From assembly GCA_902780535.1 (NCBI GenBank), contig CACZFT010000003.1, positions 86,548 through 150,547 on the forward strand: a stretch of DNA of 64,000 bases. Direction: 5' to 3'. A program made the translations under genes and the position numbers. The notes below the pieces were generated by a model that did no database searches, was not told the origin of the DNA, and worked only from the letters and a program-made list of their open reading frames with translations. This document shows, in pieces, positions 9,722 through 18,454 of the stretch. Position 1 is the first letter of the stretch; each line of letters starts with the position of its first letter. The stretch comes from an uncultured Selenomonas sp. (GTDB lineage Bacteria > Bacillota > Negativicutes > Selenomonadales > Selenomonadaceae).

Positions 9722-10510
9722 TCAGTTCAGCGGCTTCTGATAGAAGAACGGCTGGAAGCTCGTATAGCCGAGCTTGCGGAAATTCAGGATGGCTTCCGTC
9801 GCGCCGACGAAGAGGATGCCGCCCGGCTTCAGCGCCTTGAAGAAGTTCGCATAGAGCTGGTCTTTTGCTTCCTCCGTGAAGTAGATGACGACGTTGCGGC
9901 AGAGGATCAGGTCAAAGCCCGACTCGAACGGGTCTTTCAAAAGATTGTGGCGCTTGAACTCGATGACGCGCTTGATCTCGTCCTTGACGGCGAACTTGCC
10001 GCCCTCGACGCGGTCGAAATAGCGCGCGCGGCGCTCCGGCGTCATGCTCTTGAGCTCGTTCTCATTGTAGATGCCCGCCTTCGCCTTCGCGAGAATCTCG
10101 ATGTCGAGATCGGAAGCGAGGATACGGTGCTTCACGCCCGGTGTCAGCTCCTTGAGGATGATCGCGAGCGAATATGGCTCCGCACCGATCGAGCAGCCCG
10201 CGCTCCAGATGTTGAGGTGAGGCGAACGTTTCAAAAGGTCTGGAATGACATCCGTCTCGAGCTTGCCAAATTTCTCCGGCGTGCGGAAGAATTCGGAAAC
10301 GTTGATCGTCAGGTATTCGATGAACGCCGCGAAATCGTCCTTGTCCTGCGAAACGTGATCGAAATACGCCGTATACCCTGGGAACTTTCCGCGCGTCACA
10401 AGGTTGCCGATCCGCCGCTTCATCTGCGGCTCCTTGTACAGGTCGAGGTCAATCTCCGTCTTCGCCTTGAGTTTTTTCTTGAATTCCGCCCAGTCTCTAT
10501 CATCCATCAT
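9722..10510 (-). CDS. cheR: CheR-type protein-glutamate O-methyltransferase
   Basis: SAM-dependent enzyme that methylates glutamates of chemoreceptors. The 262 residues hold the all-alpha N-domain (RRIGNLV, FRTPEKF) and the Rossmann methyltransferase domain with WSAGCSIGAEPYSLA, the SAM-binding motif, and DLILCRNVVIYF. The ATG at 10510 (or the next codon, 10507) is placed 6 nt after a GGAGGAGGGG; the ATG at 10528 lies before that site. No other che gene is adjacent, but a chemoreceptor is encoded at 53.5-55.6 kb in this window. Confidence 0.93.
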   Translation of the reverse strand: MMDDRDWAEFKKKLKAKTEIDLDLYKEPQMKRRIGNLVTRGKFPGYTAYFDHVSQDKDDFAAFIEYLTINVSEFFRTPEKFGKLETDVIPDLLKRSPHLNIWSAGCSIGAEPYSLAIILKELTPGVKHRILASDLDIEILAKAKAGIYNENELKSMTPERRARYFDRVEGGKFAVKDEIKRVIEFKRHNLLKDPFESGFDLILCRNVVIYFTEEAKDQLYANFFKALKPGGILFVGATEAILNFRKLGYTSFQPFFYQKPLN

Positions 10511-10620
10511 TGGGAACCCCTCCTCCATGTGATTGCGTCCATGTGATTGTGTGAACTACGCAACAACTTTTTTGGCTATTGTTTTATATTCCCTGCCTGC
10601 GCGAAAAATCCTGCTTTTGC

Positions 10621-10655
10621 AAAAAAAATGTGGCAGAAGCGCCAACTTCTGCCAC
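10621..10655 (-). terminator. Rho-independent terminator of the Hsp20 gene
   Basis: A perfect 10-bp stem (GTGGCAGAAG, 10630-10639, with 10646-10655) and a 6-nt loop are followed on the minus strand by a run of eight T (10621-10628). It lies 17 nt after the hsp20 stop. Confidence 0.9.
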
Positions 10656-10671
10656 GAAAATCTCATTTTTC

Positions 10672-11121
10672 TCACTTGATATCGAAAACCGTCTTGTTCG
10701 CGTCATCGTGAATCTTCGGCAGAACGACATGAAGCACGCCGTTCTCAAACGAAACGCTCACGCCTTCCTTGTCGATGCCGTCGATCTCGAACGAGCGCTC
10801 GAACGTGCCCGTGCGGCGCTCACGGCAGATGTAGCGGACGCTCTCTTCTTCCGGCTCCGGGCGCTCGGCACGGATTGTCAGGCGCGCATCCTCTTCATAG
10901 GCGACCGTGATGTCGTTCTTCGTGAAGCCTGGAAGCTCGGCGAAGAGCTCATAGCGGTCATCCGTCTCGATCGCATCGACGCGGAACGGGAAGATGACGC
11001 TCGCAGCACGGCCCACGGGATTGTGCGCCTGCTCCATTGCGAAGTCCCAGAAACGATCGAGCACATCGCGGCTCTTCTCCTGGGCATTGTTCTTGAAGTT
11101 GAAAGGAATGGTACGGAACAT
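10672..11121 (-). CDS. Small heat-shock protein, Hsp20/alpha-crystallin family
   Basis: ATP-independent holdase of 149 residues. The alpha-crystallin domain covers about residues 45-145, with the conserved ELPGFTKNDI and the FENGVLHVVLPK (A-x-x-x-n-G-v-L) signature near the end. Typical N-terminal features are also present (FRTIPFN, LDRFWDF). The ATG at 11121 has an AGGGGG just upstream; the longer open frame to 11277 is not homologous. The gene follows the PAS-GGDEF gene by 61 nt and ends at a terminator. I see no CIRCE element. Confidence 0.93.
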   Translation of the reverse strand: MFRTIPFNFKNNAQEKSRDVLDRFWDFAMEQAHNPVGRAASVIFPFRVDAIETDDRYELFAELPGFTKNDITVAYEEDARLTIRAERPEPEEESVRYICRERRTGTFERSFEIDGIDKEGVSVSFENGVLHVVLPKIHDDANKTVFDIK

Positions 11122-11182
11122 ATTCCCCCTATCGTTTTCTTTGCTTTCTTCGTTTTCATTATACCCGCATTCGGCAGATTTT

Positions 11183-12454
11183 TCAATCATCCATGGAATC
11201 CGCCTCATCGATCTCCGAAGCGACATAGCAGGTGCCATCCCCCTGTTTCGTCGCTTCGGCACGCGCGGCGCTGCCATGGAAAATCAGCTTGTCAAGCGGC
11301 GTTCCTGCTTTGCATTGCGCGACACCGGCATTGGCTTGCACGCGCTTCATGCGCTCGTCCATCGCGTACATTTCCTGCAGCTGCTTTTGGAATTTTTCTA
11401 CATCCAGCCGCACCTCTTCCGCTGGATGTACGCCCCTGAGCAGCACACCGAACTCGTCGCCGCCCATGCGGACTTTGAGGTCGTTTGGGAAAACATCGCC
11501 GAGCTCTTCCGCTGCAATCTTCAGCACGGCATCGCCGAGCTCATGTCCGTATTTCTCGTTGACCTCGCGAAAATGCTCGAGGTCGATGGAGACGAGTGTC
11601 AGCGCCTCGTCCTTGCATTCCGTTTCAACGAAGTGATGGAAATAATCACGGTTCGCGAGCCCTGTGAGCTTGTCCTCGCGCGAGAGGCGCTGAATCGTGT
11701 CCTTGTACTCGTTTTCCTGCGTCACATCGCGCGCGATGCCGACCGTGCCGATGATCGTCTTGCCGTCCTCGTCAAAAATCGGCGTCTTGTACGTCTTGAG
11801 CTTCCGGAGGCCCTGCGCGCTCATGACTTGCTCGTCGAACAGGCACGTCTTGCGCGCCTTGATGACATCGTCCTCCGTCTCGACGCAGACGTAGTCGCTG
11901 CGCTCGTAGACAGCACGCGGGATGCCCCAGATGTAGTAATGGTCATGCCCCTCGATGTCCGAGCGCGGCTTGTTGACGGCCGTGCAGAACGCATCGTTGA
12001 CATGGAGATGGAGCCCCTGGAGATCCTTGAACCAGATCATGTCCGGCAGCGTGTTGATCGTCTGCTCGAGATATGTCTCCGTGAGCCAGGCATCCTTCTC
12101 TGCCTTGAGGCGCTCCTGGAGCCTGCGGAAACGGAACTCCGCGAGTTCTCCGAGCGTCGCACTCGGCCAGACATCATCGACGCAGGCGAGGTCGTCTGCC
12201 GGGATCGAGCCCGGCTCGTCACAGCAGACAATGATCTTTCCCTCGGGGCCGATGTCCTGGCGCAGCATCTGCATCTGGAGCGGCGCCTTGTCGTCAAGGA
12301 AGACGATCTGGTTCCCCCCCGCCGGCAGGCGCATGGAACGGGAAAACAGATGGAAGACATGCTCGAAGCGCGGCAGCGCCTCCATCTTCTTCCAGACGCG
12401 CACGACCCCCTCGTCAATGCCACGAATCCAGAAATGCAGCTGGACATGATACAT
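11183..12454 (-). CDS. PAS-domain diguanylate cyclase
   Basis: Predicted to make cyclic di-GMP. The 423 residues divide into an N-terminal part of unknown type (about 1-120), a PAS domain (about 130-255, with TLPDMIWFKDLQG and IVGTVGIARDVT-like ends) and a GGDEF domain (DKLTGLANRDYF then MGGDEFGV near 331). The active-site GGDEF is intact. No membrane segment is seen, so it should be cytoplasmic. The start at 12454 is preceded by GAGGGGG at about 10 nt. An inhibitory RxxD site was not recognised. Confidence 0.88.
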   Translation of the reverse strand: MYHVQLHFWIRGIDEGVVRVWKKMEALPRFEHVFHLFSRSMRLPAGGNQIVFLDDKAPLQMQMLRQDIGPEGKIIVCCDEPGSIPADDLACVDDVWPSATLGELAEFRFRRLQERLKAEKDAWLTETYLEQTINTLPDMIWFKDLQGLHLHVNDAFCTAVNKPRSDIEGHDHYYIWGIPRAVYERSDYVCVETEDDVIKARKTCLFDEQVMSAQGLRKLKTYKTPIFDEDGKTIIGTVGIARDVTQENEYKDTIQRLSREDKLTGLANRDYFHHFVETECKDEALTLVSIDLEHFREVNEKYGHELGDAVLKIAAEELGDVFPNDLKVRMGGDEFGVLLRGVHPAEEVRLDVEKFQKQLQEMYAMDERMKRVQANAGVAQCKAGTPLDKLIFHGSAARAEATKQGDGTCYVASEIDEADSMDD

Positions 12455-12504
12455 CGCAAAGTTCCCCCTCACAGAATTCTCTTCTTTACAATTTATCATA
12501 CACC

Positions 12505-12536
12505 AAAAAGCCCCCTTCTTCAATGAGGAAGGGGGC
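12505..12536 (-). terminator. Terminator of the propionate operon
   Basis: Stem GCCCCCTTC (12510-12518) pairs with 12528-12536; on the minus strand it is followed by TTTTT. It lies 25 nt after the stop of the biotin-carrier gene. Confidence 0.88.
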
Positions 12537-12560
12537 CTGTTTCCTTAGTGAATCAGAGAA

Positions 12561-12947
12561 TCAGCCGAGGATGACGAGGGAGTCATGCACTTTGACGCTC
12601 TGGCCGGCAGCGACGTTGAACGTCTTGACCGTGCCATCTGCATCTGCCGTGATCTCGTTCTGCATCTTCATAGCCTCGAGGATGAGCAGGACATCGCCAG
12701 CCTTGACAGCCTGGCCTTCGGAAGCGACGAGCTTCACAATCTTGCCCGGCATAGGAGCGTCGATGGAATGCTCGCCAGCGCCTGCTGCGACAGCTGCCTT
12801 TGCAGGAGCGGCCTTCGGAGCCGGAGCTGCTGCTTTCGGAGCCGGAGCCGCTTTCGGTGCAGCCTTCGGAGCAGCACCTGCTGCCTTCACTTCTTCGACT
12901 TCGACTTCATAAGCGGTGCCATTGACCGTGATGTTGAACTTTTTCAT
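12561..12947 (-). CDS. mmdC: Methylmalonyl-CoA decarboxylase, biotin carrier subunit
   Basis: Carries the biotin that accepts CO2 from methylmalonyl-CoA. The 128 residues comprise a short start ([20 protein letters not shown]), a flexible Ala/Pro/Lys linker (about residues 21-58) and a biotinyl domain with APMPGKIV and the biotinylated lysine in EAMKM. An AGGAGG-like site (GGAGGA) lies 10 nt before the ATG. Last gene of the operon. A pyruvate- or oxaloacetate-decarboxylase carrier would look similar; the adjacent alpha subunit and mutase genes favour methylmalonyl-CoA. Confidence 0.92.
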   Translation of the reverse strand: MKKFNITVNGTAYEVEVEEVKAAGAAPKAAPKAAPAPKAAAPAPKAAPAKAAVAAGAGEHSIDAPMPGKIVKLVASEGQAVKAGDVLLILEAMKMQNEITADADGTVKTFNVAAGQSVKVHDSLVILG

Positions 12948-12980
12948 TTGAAAATTCCTCCAGTTTCTCAGCTTTGATTC

Positions 12981-13130
12981 TCAGCGCTTGCCGCCACGGG
13001 CAGCCAGGTTCCAAGCGTTGCTCGTGCGATGGATGCGCACAGCGACGACCTTGTTCCCCGTCATCATCTGGACCGCAGCCGAGATGGCAGCCACGACCTC
13101 AGGCGAGACGTCTTTTGCATTGATCTTCAT
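12981..13130 (-). CDS. Small (49-aa) decarboxylase subunit, MmdE/OadG-like C-terminal piece
   Basis: A 49-residue frame starting MKINAKDVSPEVVAAISA and ending in NLAARGGKR. It is too short for most gene callers. Position between mmdA and mmdC, the EVVAAISAAV segment and the conserved Trp/Arg/Gly end resemble the small epsilon subunit of the Veillonella methylmalonyl-CoA decarboxylase, which is itself like the soluble tail of the delta subunit. It has no membrane helix. A role in holding alpha and the biotin carrier together is inferred. Confidence 0.7.
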   Translation of the reverse strand: MKINAKDVSPEVVAAISAAVQMMTGNKVVAVRIHRTSNAWNLAARGGKR

Positions 13131-13151
13131 AGGTGTTCCCCCGATTCCAGA

Positions 13152-14687
13152 TTACAATGGAATATTGGCATGCTTCTTGGCCGGGCCGACTTCGCGCTTG
13201 CTCGCGAGGGCGTTGAACGCCGTGATGACGAGCGGACGCGTCTCCTTCGGCTCGATGACCATGTCGACATAGCCGCGTTCTGCTGCGACATACGGGGTTG
13301 CAAATTCGTCGATGTAGTCCTGCGTCTTCTGCGCCTTGGCTTCCGGCTCTTCCTTGCGGAAGATGATGTTGGCTGCGCCAGCAGGGCCCATGACAGCGAT
13401 CTCCGCCGTCGGCCAAGCCATGACCTGGTCAGCGCCGAGCTCGCGGCAGCACATAGCGATGTAGGAACCGCCGTATGCCTTGCGCGTGATGACCGTGACC
13501 TTTGGCACCGTCGCCTCGCTGTATGCATAGAGCATCTTTGCGCCGTGGCGGATGATGCCGTTGTGCTCCTGATCGACGCCCGGCAGGAAGCCCGGAACAT
13601 CGACGAGCGTCAGCAGCGGAATGTTGAAGGCATCGCAGAAGCGGACGAAGCGTGCCGCCTTGTCGGAGGCATTGACATCGAGGCAGCCAGCCATGACGTT
13701 CGGCTGGTTTGCGACGATGCCGACGACGCGGCCGTCCATGCGCGCATAACCGATGATGACGTTCTGCGCGAACATCTCCTGCACTTCGAAGAACTCGCCG
13801 TTATCGACGATGCCGCGGATGACGTCCTTCATGTCATACGGTGCATTCGGGTTGTCCGGAATGACCGTGTTGAGATCCTCATCCTGACGGTCCGGATCGT
13901 CCGTCGGATCGACGGCCGGAGCGTCTTCCATGTTGTTGCTCGGGAGGAAGGACAGCAGCTCGCGGATCTTGGCGATGCAGTCATCCTCGTCCTCGCAAGC
14001 GAAGTGCGCGTTGCCGGAAACAGCGTTGTGCGTGACAGCGCCGCCGAGTTCCTCAGCCGTGACTTCCTCAGCCGTGACCGACTTGATGACGGCCGGGCCC
14101 GTGATGAACATCTGGCTCGTGCCCTTCACCATGAAGATGAAGTCCGTCAGAGCCGGGCTGTAGACAGCGCCGCCAGCGCACGGTCCCATGATGACGGAAA
14201 TCTGCGGGACAACGCCCGAAGCCGCCGTGTTGCGGTAGAAGATGCCGGCATAGCCGGAGAGCGCGTCAACAGCTTCCTGGATGCGGGCGCCGCCCGAATC
14301 GTTGATGCCGATGCACGGTGCGCCCATCTTCATCGCGAGATCCTGAACCTTCCAGATCTTGTGCGCGTGCTTCTCGCCGAGCGCGCCGCCCGAGACCGTG
14401 AAGTCCTGAGCAAATGCGTAGACGAGGCGGCCGTCAACCGTGCCGTAGCCCGTGACAACACCGTCGGCCGGGAGATCCTGTTTCTCCATGCCGAAGTTCG
14501 TGCAGCGATGCTTCATGAACATATCGAGTTCGACGAACGTGCCTTCATCAAAGAGCTTCTCGAGGCGCTCGCGGGCCGTGTACTTGCCCTTCGCATGCTG
14601 CTTGTCGATGCGCTTCTGGCCGCCAGCCTGGCGGATGTGCTCTTTCTTGGCGTTCATCTGTTCAATTTTTTCCTGAACGGTTGCCAT
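13152..14687 (-). CDS. mmdA: Methylmalonyl-CoA decarboxylase alpha subunit (carboxyltransferase)
   Basis: Transfers CO2 from (S)-methylmalonyl-CoA to biotin, giving propionyl-CoA. The 511 residues match the usual length of about 510. It has the two crotonase-fold halves of acyl-CoA carboxyltransferases: GGARIQEAVDALSGYAGI and MGPCAGGAVYSPAL in the first, and VPGFLPGVDQEHNGIIRHGAK and YGGSYIAM in the second. The ATG at 14687 follows TAGGAGG. The same fold serves propionyl-CoA carboxylase; the linked 49-aa subunit and biotin carrier favour the decarboxylase. Confidence 0.92.
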   Translation of the reverse strand: MATVQEKIEQMNAKKEHIRQAGGQKRIDKQHAKGKYTARERLEKLFDEGTFVELDMFMKHRCTNFGMEKQDLPADGVVTGYGTVDGRLVYAFAQDFTVSGGALGEKHAHKIWKVQDLAMKMGAPCIGINDSGGARIQEAVDALSGYAGIFYRNTAASGVVPQISVIMGPCAGGAVYSPALTDFIFMVKGTSQMFITGPAVIKSVTAEEVTAEELGGAVTHNAVSGNAHFACEDEDDCIAKIRELLSFLPSNNMEDAPAVDPTDDPDRQDEDLNTVIPDNPNAPYDMKDVIRGIVDNGEFFEVQEMFAQNVIIGYARMDGRVVGIVANQPNVMAGCLDVNASDKAARFVRFCDAFNIPLLTLVDVPGFLPGVDQEHNGIIRHGAKMLYAYSEATVPKVTVITRKAYGGSYIAMCCRELGADQVMAWPTAEIAVMGPAGAANIIFRKEEPEAKAQKTQDYIDEFATPYVAAERGYVDMVIEPKETRPLVITAFNALASKREVGPAKKHANIPL

Positions 14688-14768
14688 GTTTACCCTCCTA
14701 GTATTTCGCATTTTAATCTGCGTGATTTCTGCTTGTCAGCAGGGCTTGCAAGACCCTTTGGGAGAGTC

Positions 14769-15185
14769 TCAGTCGCGCTGGCAGAGCTCGAGGAGGACGC
14801 CATGCGATGCTTTCGGATGAACGAACGCAATCTTCGCGCCGCCAGCACCCTTGCGCGGCTTCTCATCGATGAGGCGGACGCCCTTCTCTTTGAGGTCGGC
14901 GAGTGCCTGCTCGATGTTGTCAACGCGCAGTGCGATGTGCTGGATGCCGCCGCGGCCGTTGTTCTTCTCGATGAACTTCGCAATCGGAGAAGCCGGCTCC
15001 GTCGCTGCGAGCAGCTCGATCTCGCTGCCGTTCGGCGTCGGGAAGAAGCCCGTCGTAACTTTCTGCTCTGCGACAGTCTCTTCGCCGTTCGCGGGGAGGC
15101 CGAGCGCGTCACTCCAGAAAGCACCGACTTCCTTGAGGTCCGTGACAGCGATGCCGATATGGTCGACTCCTAAAACCTTGAACAT
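14769..15185 (-). CDS. mce: Methylmalonyl-CoA epimerase
   Basis: Interconverts (R)- and (S)-methylmalonyl-CoA, linking the mutase product to the decarboxylase. The 138-residue VOC-fold protein shows the metal ligands in VDHIGIAV, IQHIALRV and LLELCQ. A TTAGGAGG precedes the ATG. It lies between meaB and mmdA in the same operon. Confidence 0.94.
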   Translation of the reverse strand: MFKVLGVDHIGIAVTDLKEVGAFWSDALGLPANGEETVAEQKVTTGFFPTPNGSEIELLAATEPASPIAKFIEKNNGRGGIQHIALRVDNIEQALADLKEKGVRLIDEKPRKGAGGAKIAFVHPKASHGVLLELCQRD

Positions 15186-15224
15186 AGTTTGTTGCCTCCT
15201 AAGACTTGCTCCACGAGCATGTGC

Positions 15225-16256
15225 TCAGCGGAGCATCTCCTTCATGATGTCACCGACGACCGTGTACGGGTCGGTCTCGCGGGCCTTGATCTTTTCGACG
15301 TAGCCGTCGAGCCGCCCGTTGTCCACGATCTTGCCGGTGATATACTTTCCAATGTTGCTCGAGAGGATGTCGAGCATCTCATCTTTCGTGCGCTTTGTCC
15401 GGCGTTCGGCCAAGATGCCATTTGCCTGGATGTACGCAAAGTGCTTCTCGATGTCAGCGATGAGCTCCTTGACACCGATGTTCTGGTTCGCGATGACCTT
15501 GTCAACGGGCGGGCGCCAGTAGCCGAGCGGAGCGTTCCCCGCGGCCGCGCTGCCGCCGACAGCCATGTGGTGGAACTGGTCCGCGAGCGCCTTCTGGGTG
15601 CTGTTCTGCTGGACTGGCCCATGGTCGTCGAGATCGAGCATCATGTTGATCTCGCGCACGAGCTTGTCCGCTCCATCATGGTCTGCCTTGTTAACGCAGA
15701 AGACATCGCCAATCTCGAGGATGCCGGCCTTGATGGCCTGAATGTCATCGCCCATGCCGGGGATGAGCACGACCATCGTGGTGTCGGCTGCCTTGACGAT
15801 GTCGACTTCGGACTGGCCGACGCCGACGGTTTCGACGAAAATGACATCTTTTCCGAAGGCATCCATCGCCTTGACCGCATCGGCCGTCTTGTGCGAAAGT
15901 CCGCCAAGGCTGCCGCGCGTGCCCATGCTGCGGATGAAGACGCCTTCATCGAGCGTGAGGCCGTTCATGCGGATGCGGTCGCCGAGGATGGCGCCTCCCG
16001 TAAACGGGCTCGTCGGATCGACGGCGATGATGCCGACGGTCTTCCCCTGATTACGGTACTCGCGCGCGAGTTTGTCTGTGAGCGTGCTCTTGCCGGCTCC
16101 CGGAGGCCCGGTGACACCGAGAACGAACGCATGGCCCGTGCGTGGATAAAGCTTCTTCATGATTTCGGTCGCTTCATCATACTCGTTCTCGATGGCGGTA
16201 ATGGCGCGGGAGAGGGCCAGGCGGTTGCCTTTGAGCACTTCTTCTGCAATATCCAA
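15225..16256 (-). CDS. meaB: Methylmalonyl-CoA mutase-associated GTPase MeaB
   Basis: G3E-family GTPase that loads and protects the B12 cofactor of methylmalonyl-CoA mutase. The 343 residues contain Walker A GPPGAGKST (about 51-59), the switch region DPTSPFTGGAILGDR, VETVGVGQSE and the base-specificity motif NKAD. The start is TTG at 16256, with AGGAGG 8 nt upstream. Next to both mutase genes. Confidence 0.94.
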   Translation of the reverse strand: MDIAEEVLKGNRLALSRAITAIENEYDEATEIMKKLYPRTGHAFVLGVTGPPGAGKSTLTDKLAREYRNQGKTVGIIAVDPTSPFTGGAILGDRIRMNGLTLDEGVFIRSMGTRGSLGGLSHKTADAVKAMDAFGKDVIFVETVGVGQSEVDIVKAADTTMVVLIPGMGDDIQAIKAGILEIGDVFCVNKADHDGADKLVREINMMLDLDDHGPVQQNSTQKALADQFHHMAVGGSAAAGNAPLGYWRPPVDKVIANQNIGVKELIADIEKHFAYIQANGILAERRTKRTKDEMLDILSSNIGKYITGKIVDNGRLDGYVEKIKARETDPYTVVGDIMKEMLR

Positions 16257-16306
16257 GTGTCGCCCTCCTTAGAAGATGTAATTTCGTTGATTTCGCGTTT
16301 TTGAAA

Positions 16307-16702
16307 TCAGAGCTTCACATGCTCCTTGATGAACTTGACGACGTCCGTGGTCGGCGTGCCCGGCGTGAAGACTTCGGCAATGCCGGCTTCCTTGAGGGCA
16401 GGGATATCGGAGTCAGGGATGACACCGCCGCCGATGATCAGGACATCATCCATGCCCTTCTCGCGGACGAGGTTGACGACTTTCGGGAACAGGTGGCCAT
16501 GAGCACCGGAGAGGATACTCATCGCGACGACATTGACATCTTCCTGCAGAGCTGCTTCTGCGATCTGCTCCGGCGTCTGGCGGAGGCCCGTATAGATGAC
16601 CTCGAAGCCCGCATCACGCAGGGCGCGCGCAACGACTTTCGCGCCGCGATCATGACCATCGAGACCCGGCTTTGCAACTAATACTCTGATCTTCTTCTCC
16701 AT
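16307..16702 (-). CDS. Methylmalonyl-CoA mutase, separate cobalamin-binding subunit
   Basis: The 131 residues form only the B12-binding domain: [10 protein letters not shown] (the DxHxxG lower-axial-ligand motif), [12 protein letters not shown] and [10 protein letters not shown]. In many bacteria this domain is the tail of the large mutase chain; here it is a separate protein, and the gene just upstream encodes the catalytic part without it. The two must combine to form one active mutase. Confidence 0.95.
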   Translation of the reverse strand: MEKKIRVLVAKPGLDGHDRGAKVVARALRDAGFEVIYTGLRQTPEQIAEAALQEDVNVVAMSILSGAHGHLFPKVVNLVREKGMDDVLIIGGGVIPDSDIPALKEAGIAEVFTPGTPTTDVVKFIKEHVKL

Positions 16703-16724
16703 TTTGAATGTCCCTCCACAAAAA

Positions 16725-18380
16725 TTACAGGTTCACATGTGCCTCATACTCGCCAAAGACTTCGCGCATGACGCCGCAGATTTCACCGAGCGTTGCATAC
16801 GTCTTGACGGCCGCGAGGATATGCGGCATGAGGTTCTCGTTCTCGTCCTGGCAGGCTGCCTTGAGGTCTTTGAGTGCGGCCTCGACGGCGGCGTTGTCGC
16901 GCTTTGCCTTCATGTCATGCAGCTTTGCGACCTGGCGCTTGCCGACAGCCTCGTCGACTTTGAGGAGGTCTTTCGGCGGCTCCTCGTTTTCCATCTGGAA
17001 CTTGTTGACGCCGACGATGACGCGGGCACCAGACTCGACATCCATCTGCCACTTGTAAGCGGAATCCTGGATCTCTTTCTGGATGTAGCCCTTCTCGATG
17101 GCTGCGACAGCGCCGCCCATCTCGTCAATCTTGTGGATGTAGTCCCAAGCCTCAGCCTCGAGCTTGTTCGTCATGGCTTCGACATAGTAGGAGCCGGCGA
17201 GCGGATCGATGACATCAGCGAGGCCGCTCTCATAAGCGACGATCTGCTGCGTGCGAAGTGCAATCGTGACGGATTCCTGCGTTGGGAGGGCAAGAGCCTC
17301 GTCGCGGGAGTTCGTGTGGAGGGACTGCGTGCCGCCCATGACAGCTGCTGCCGTCTGGAGTGCGACGCGCACGATGTTGTTGTTCGGCTGCTGAGCCGTC
17401 AGCATGGAGCCTGCCGTCTGCGTATGGAAACGGAGCTTCATGGACTTGTCCTTCTCAGCGTGGAAGCGCTCTTTCATGACCTTCGCCCAGATGCGGCGGG
17501 ATGCGCGGAACTTCGCAACCTCTTCGAGGACATTGTTGTGAGCGTTCCAGAAGAACGAGAGACGGCCAGCGAAATCATCGATCTTGAGGCCAGCCTTGAT
17601 GGCTGCCTCGCAGTATGCGATGCCGTCCGCGATCGTGAATGCGATTTCCTGTGCTGCCGTGGAACCAGCCTCGCGGATATGGTAGCCGGAGATGGAAATC
17701 GTGTTCCACTTCGGGACGTTCTTCGAGCAGAACTCGAAGATGTTCGTGATGAGGCGCATGGACGGACGCGGCGGGAAGATGTACGTGCCGCGTGCTGCAT
17801 ACTCCTTGAGGATATCGTTCTGGATCGTGCCGCGGAGCTGGTCTGCTGCGACGCCCTGCTTCTCTGCCACTGCGATGTACATCGCGAGCAGGACGGAAGC
17901 CGGGGCATTGATCGTCATGGACGTGGAGACTTTGCCGAGGTCGATCTTGTCAAACAGGACTTCCATATCAGCGAGCGAATCGATCGCGACACCGACCTTG
18001 CCGACTTCGCCTTCCGAAATCGGATCATCGGAATCATAGCCGATCTGCGTCGGAAGATCGAATGCACACGAAAGGCCCGTCGCACCGTTCTCAATCAGCA
18101 TGCGATAGCGCTTGTTGGACTCCTCAGCGGTCGAGAAGCCTGCATACATGCGCATCGTCCAGAAGCGGCCGCGATACATCGTCGGCTGAACGCCGCGCGT
18201 GTATGGGTAAACGCCTGGGAAGCTGATTTCGTCTGCGTAATCCGTATCCTTGATGTCGAGCGGCGTGTAGAGGCGCTGCTCCGGCAGGTGGTCACGCTCC
18301 GGGAAACGTGCGATGGCTTTTTCTACGCTCGCCTGATATTTTGCGAGCTCTGCCTGGATTTTCTCGTGTTCCGTGCTCAT
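16725..18380 (-). CDS. Methylmalonyl-CoA mutase, catalytic subunit
   Basis: Rearranges succinyl-CoA to (R)-methylmalonyl-CoA by a B12 radical mechanism. The 551 residues are the TIM-barrel part only, the normal size when the B12 domain is a separate gene. Visible blocks include [48 protein letters not shown] and [21 protein letters not shown] precedes the ATG at 18380. Confidence 0.95.
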   Translation of the reverse strand: MSTEHEKIQAELAKYQASVEKAIARFPERDHLPEQRLYTPLDIKDTDYADEISFPGVYPYTRGVQPTMYRGRFWTMRMYAGFSTAEESNKRYRMLIENGATGLSCAFDLPTQIGYDSDDPISEGEVGKVGVAIDSLADMEVLFDKIDLGKVSTSMTINAPASVLLAMYIAVAEKQGVAADQLRGTIQNDILKEYAARGTYIFPPRPSMRLITNIFEFCSKNVPKWNTISISGYHIREAGSTAAQEIAFTIADGIAYCEAAIKAGLKIDDFAGRLSFFWNAHNNVLEEVAKFRASRRIWAKVMKERFHAEKDKSMKLRFHTQTAGSMLTAQQPNNNIVRVALQTAAAVMGGTQSLHTNSRDEALALPTQESVTIALRTQQIVAYESGLADVIDPLAGSYYVEAMTNKLEAEAWDYIHKIDEMGGAVAAIEKGYIQKEIQDSAYKWQMDVESGARVIVGVNKFQMENEEPPKDLLKVDEAVGKRQVAKLHDMKAKRDNAAVEAALKDLKAACQDENENLMPHILAAVKTYATLGEICGVMREVFGEYEAHVNL

Positions 18381-18454
18381 ATTGAGTTTTCCTCCTGGTT
18401 CAGTTCAGTTCTATTTTTTATATCTCTTTCAAGGGAAGACCCCTTGCACCTGGC

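Noticed and set aside
12981..13130. Treating the 49-codon frame as noise
   Set aside because: Rejected as noise because it has a good start, sits exactly between mmdA and mmdC with short gaps, and resembles the small decarboxylase subunit; reported as a gene.
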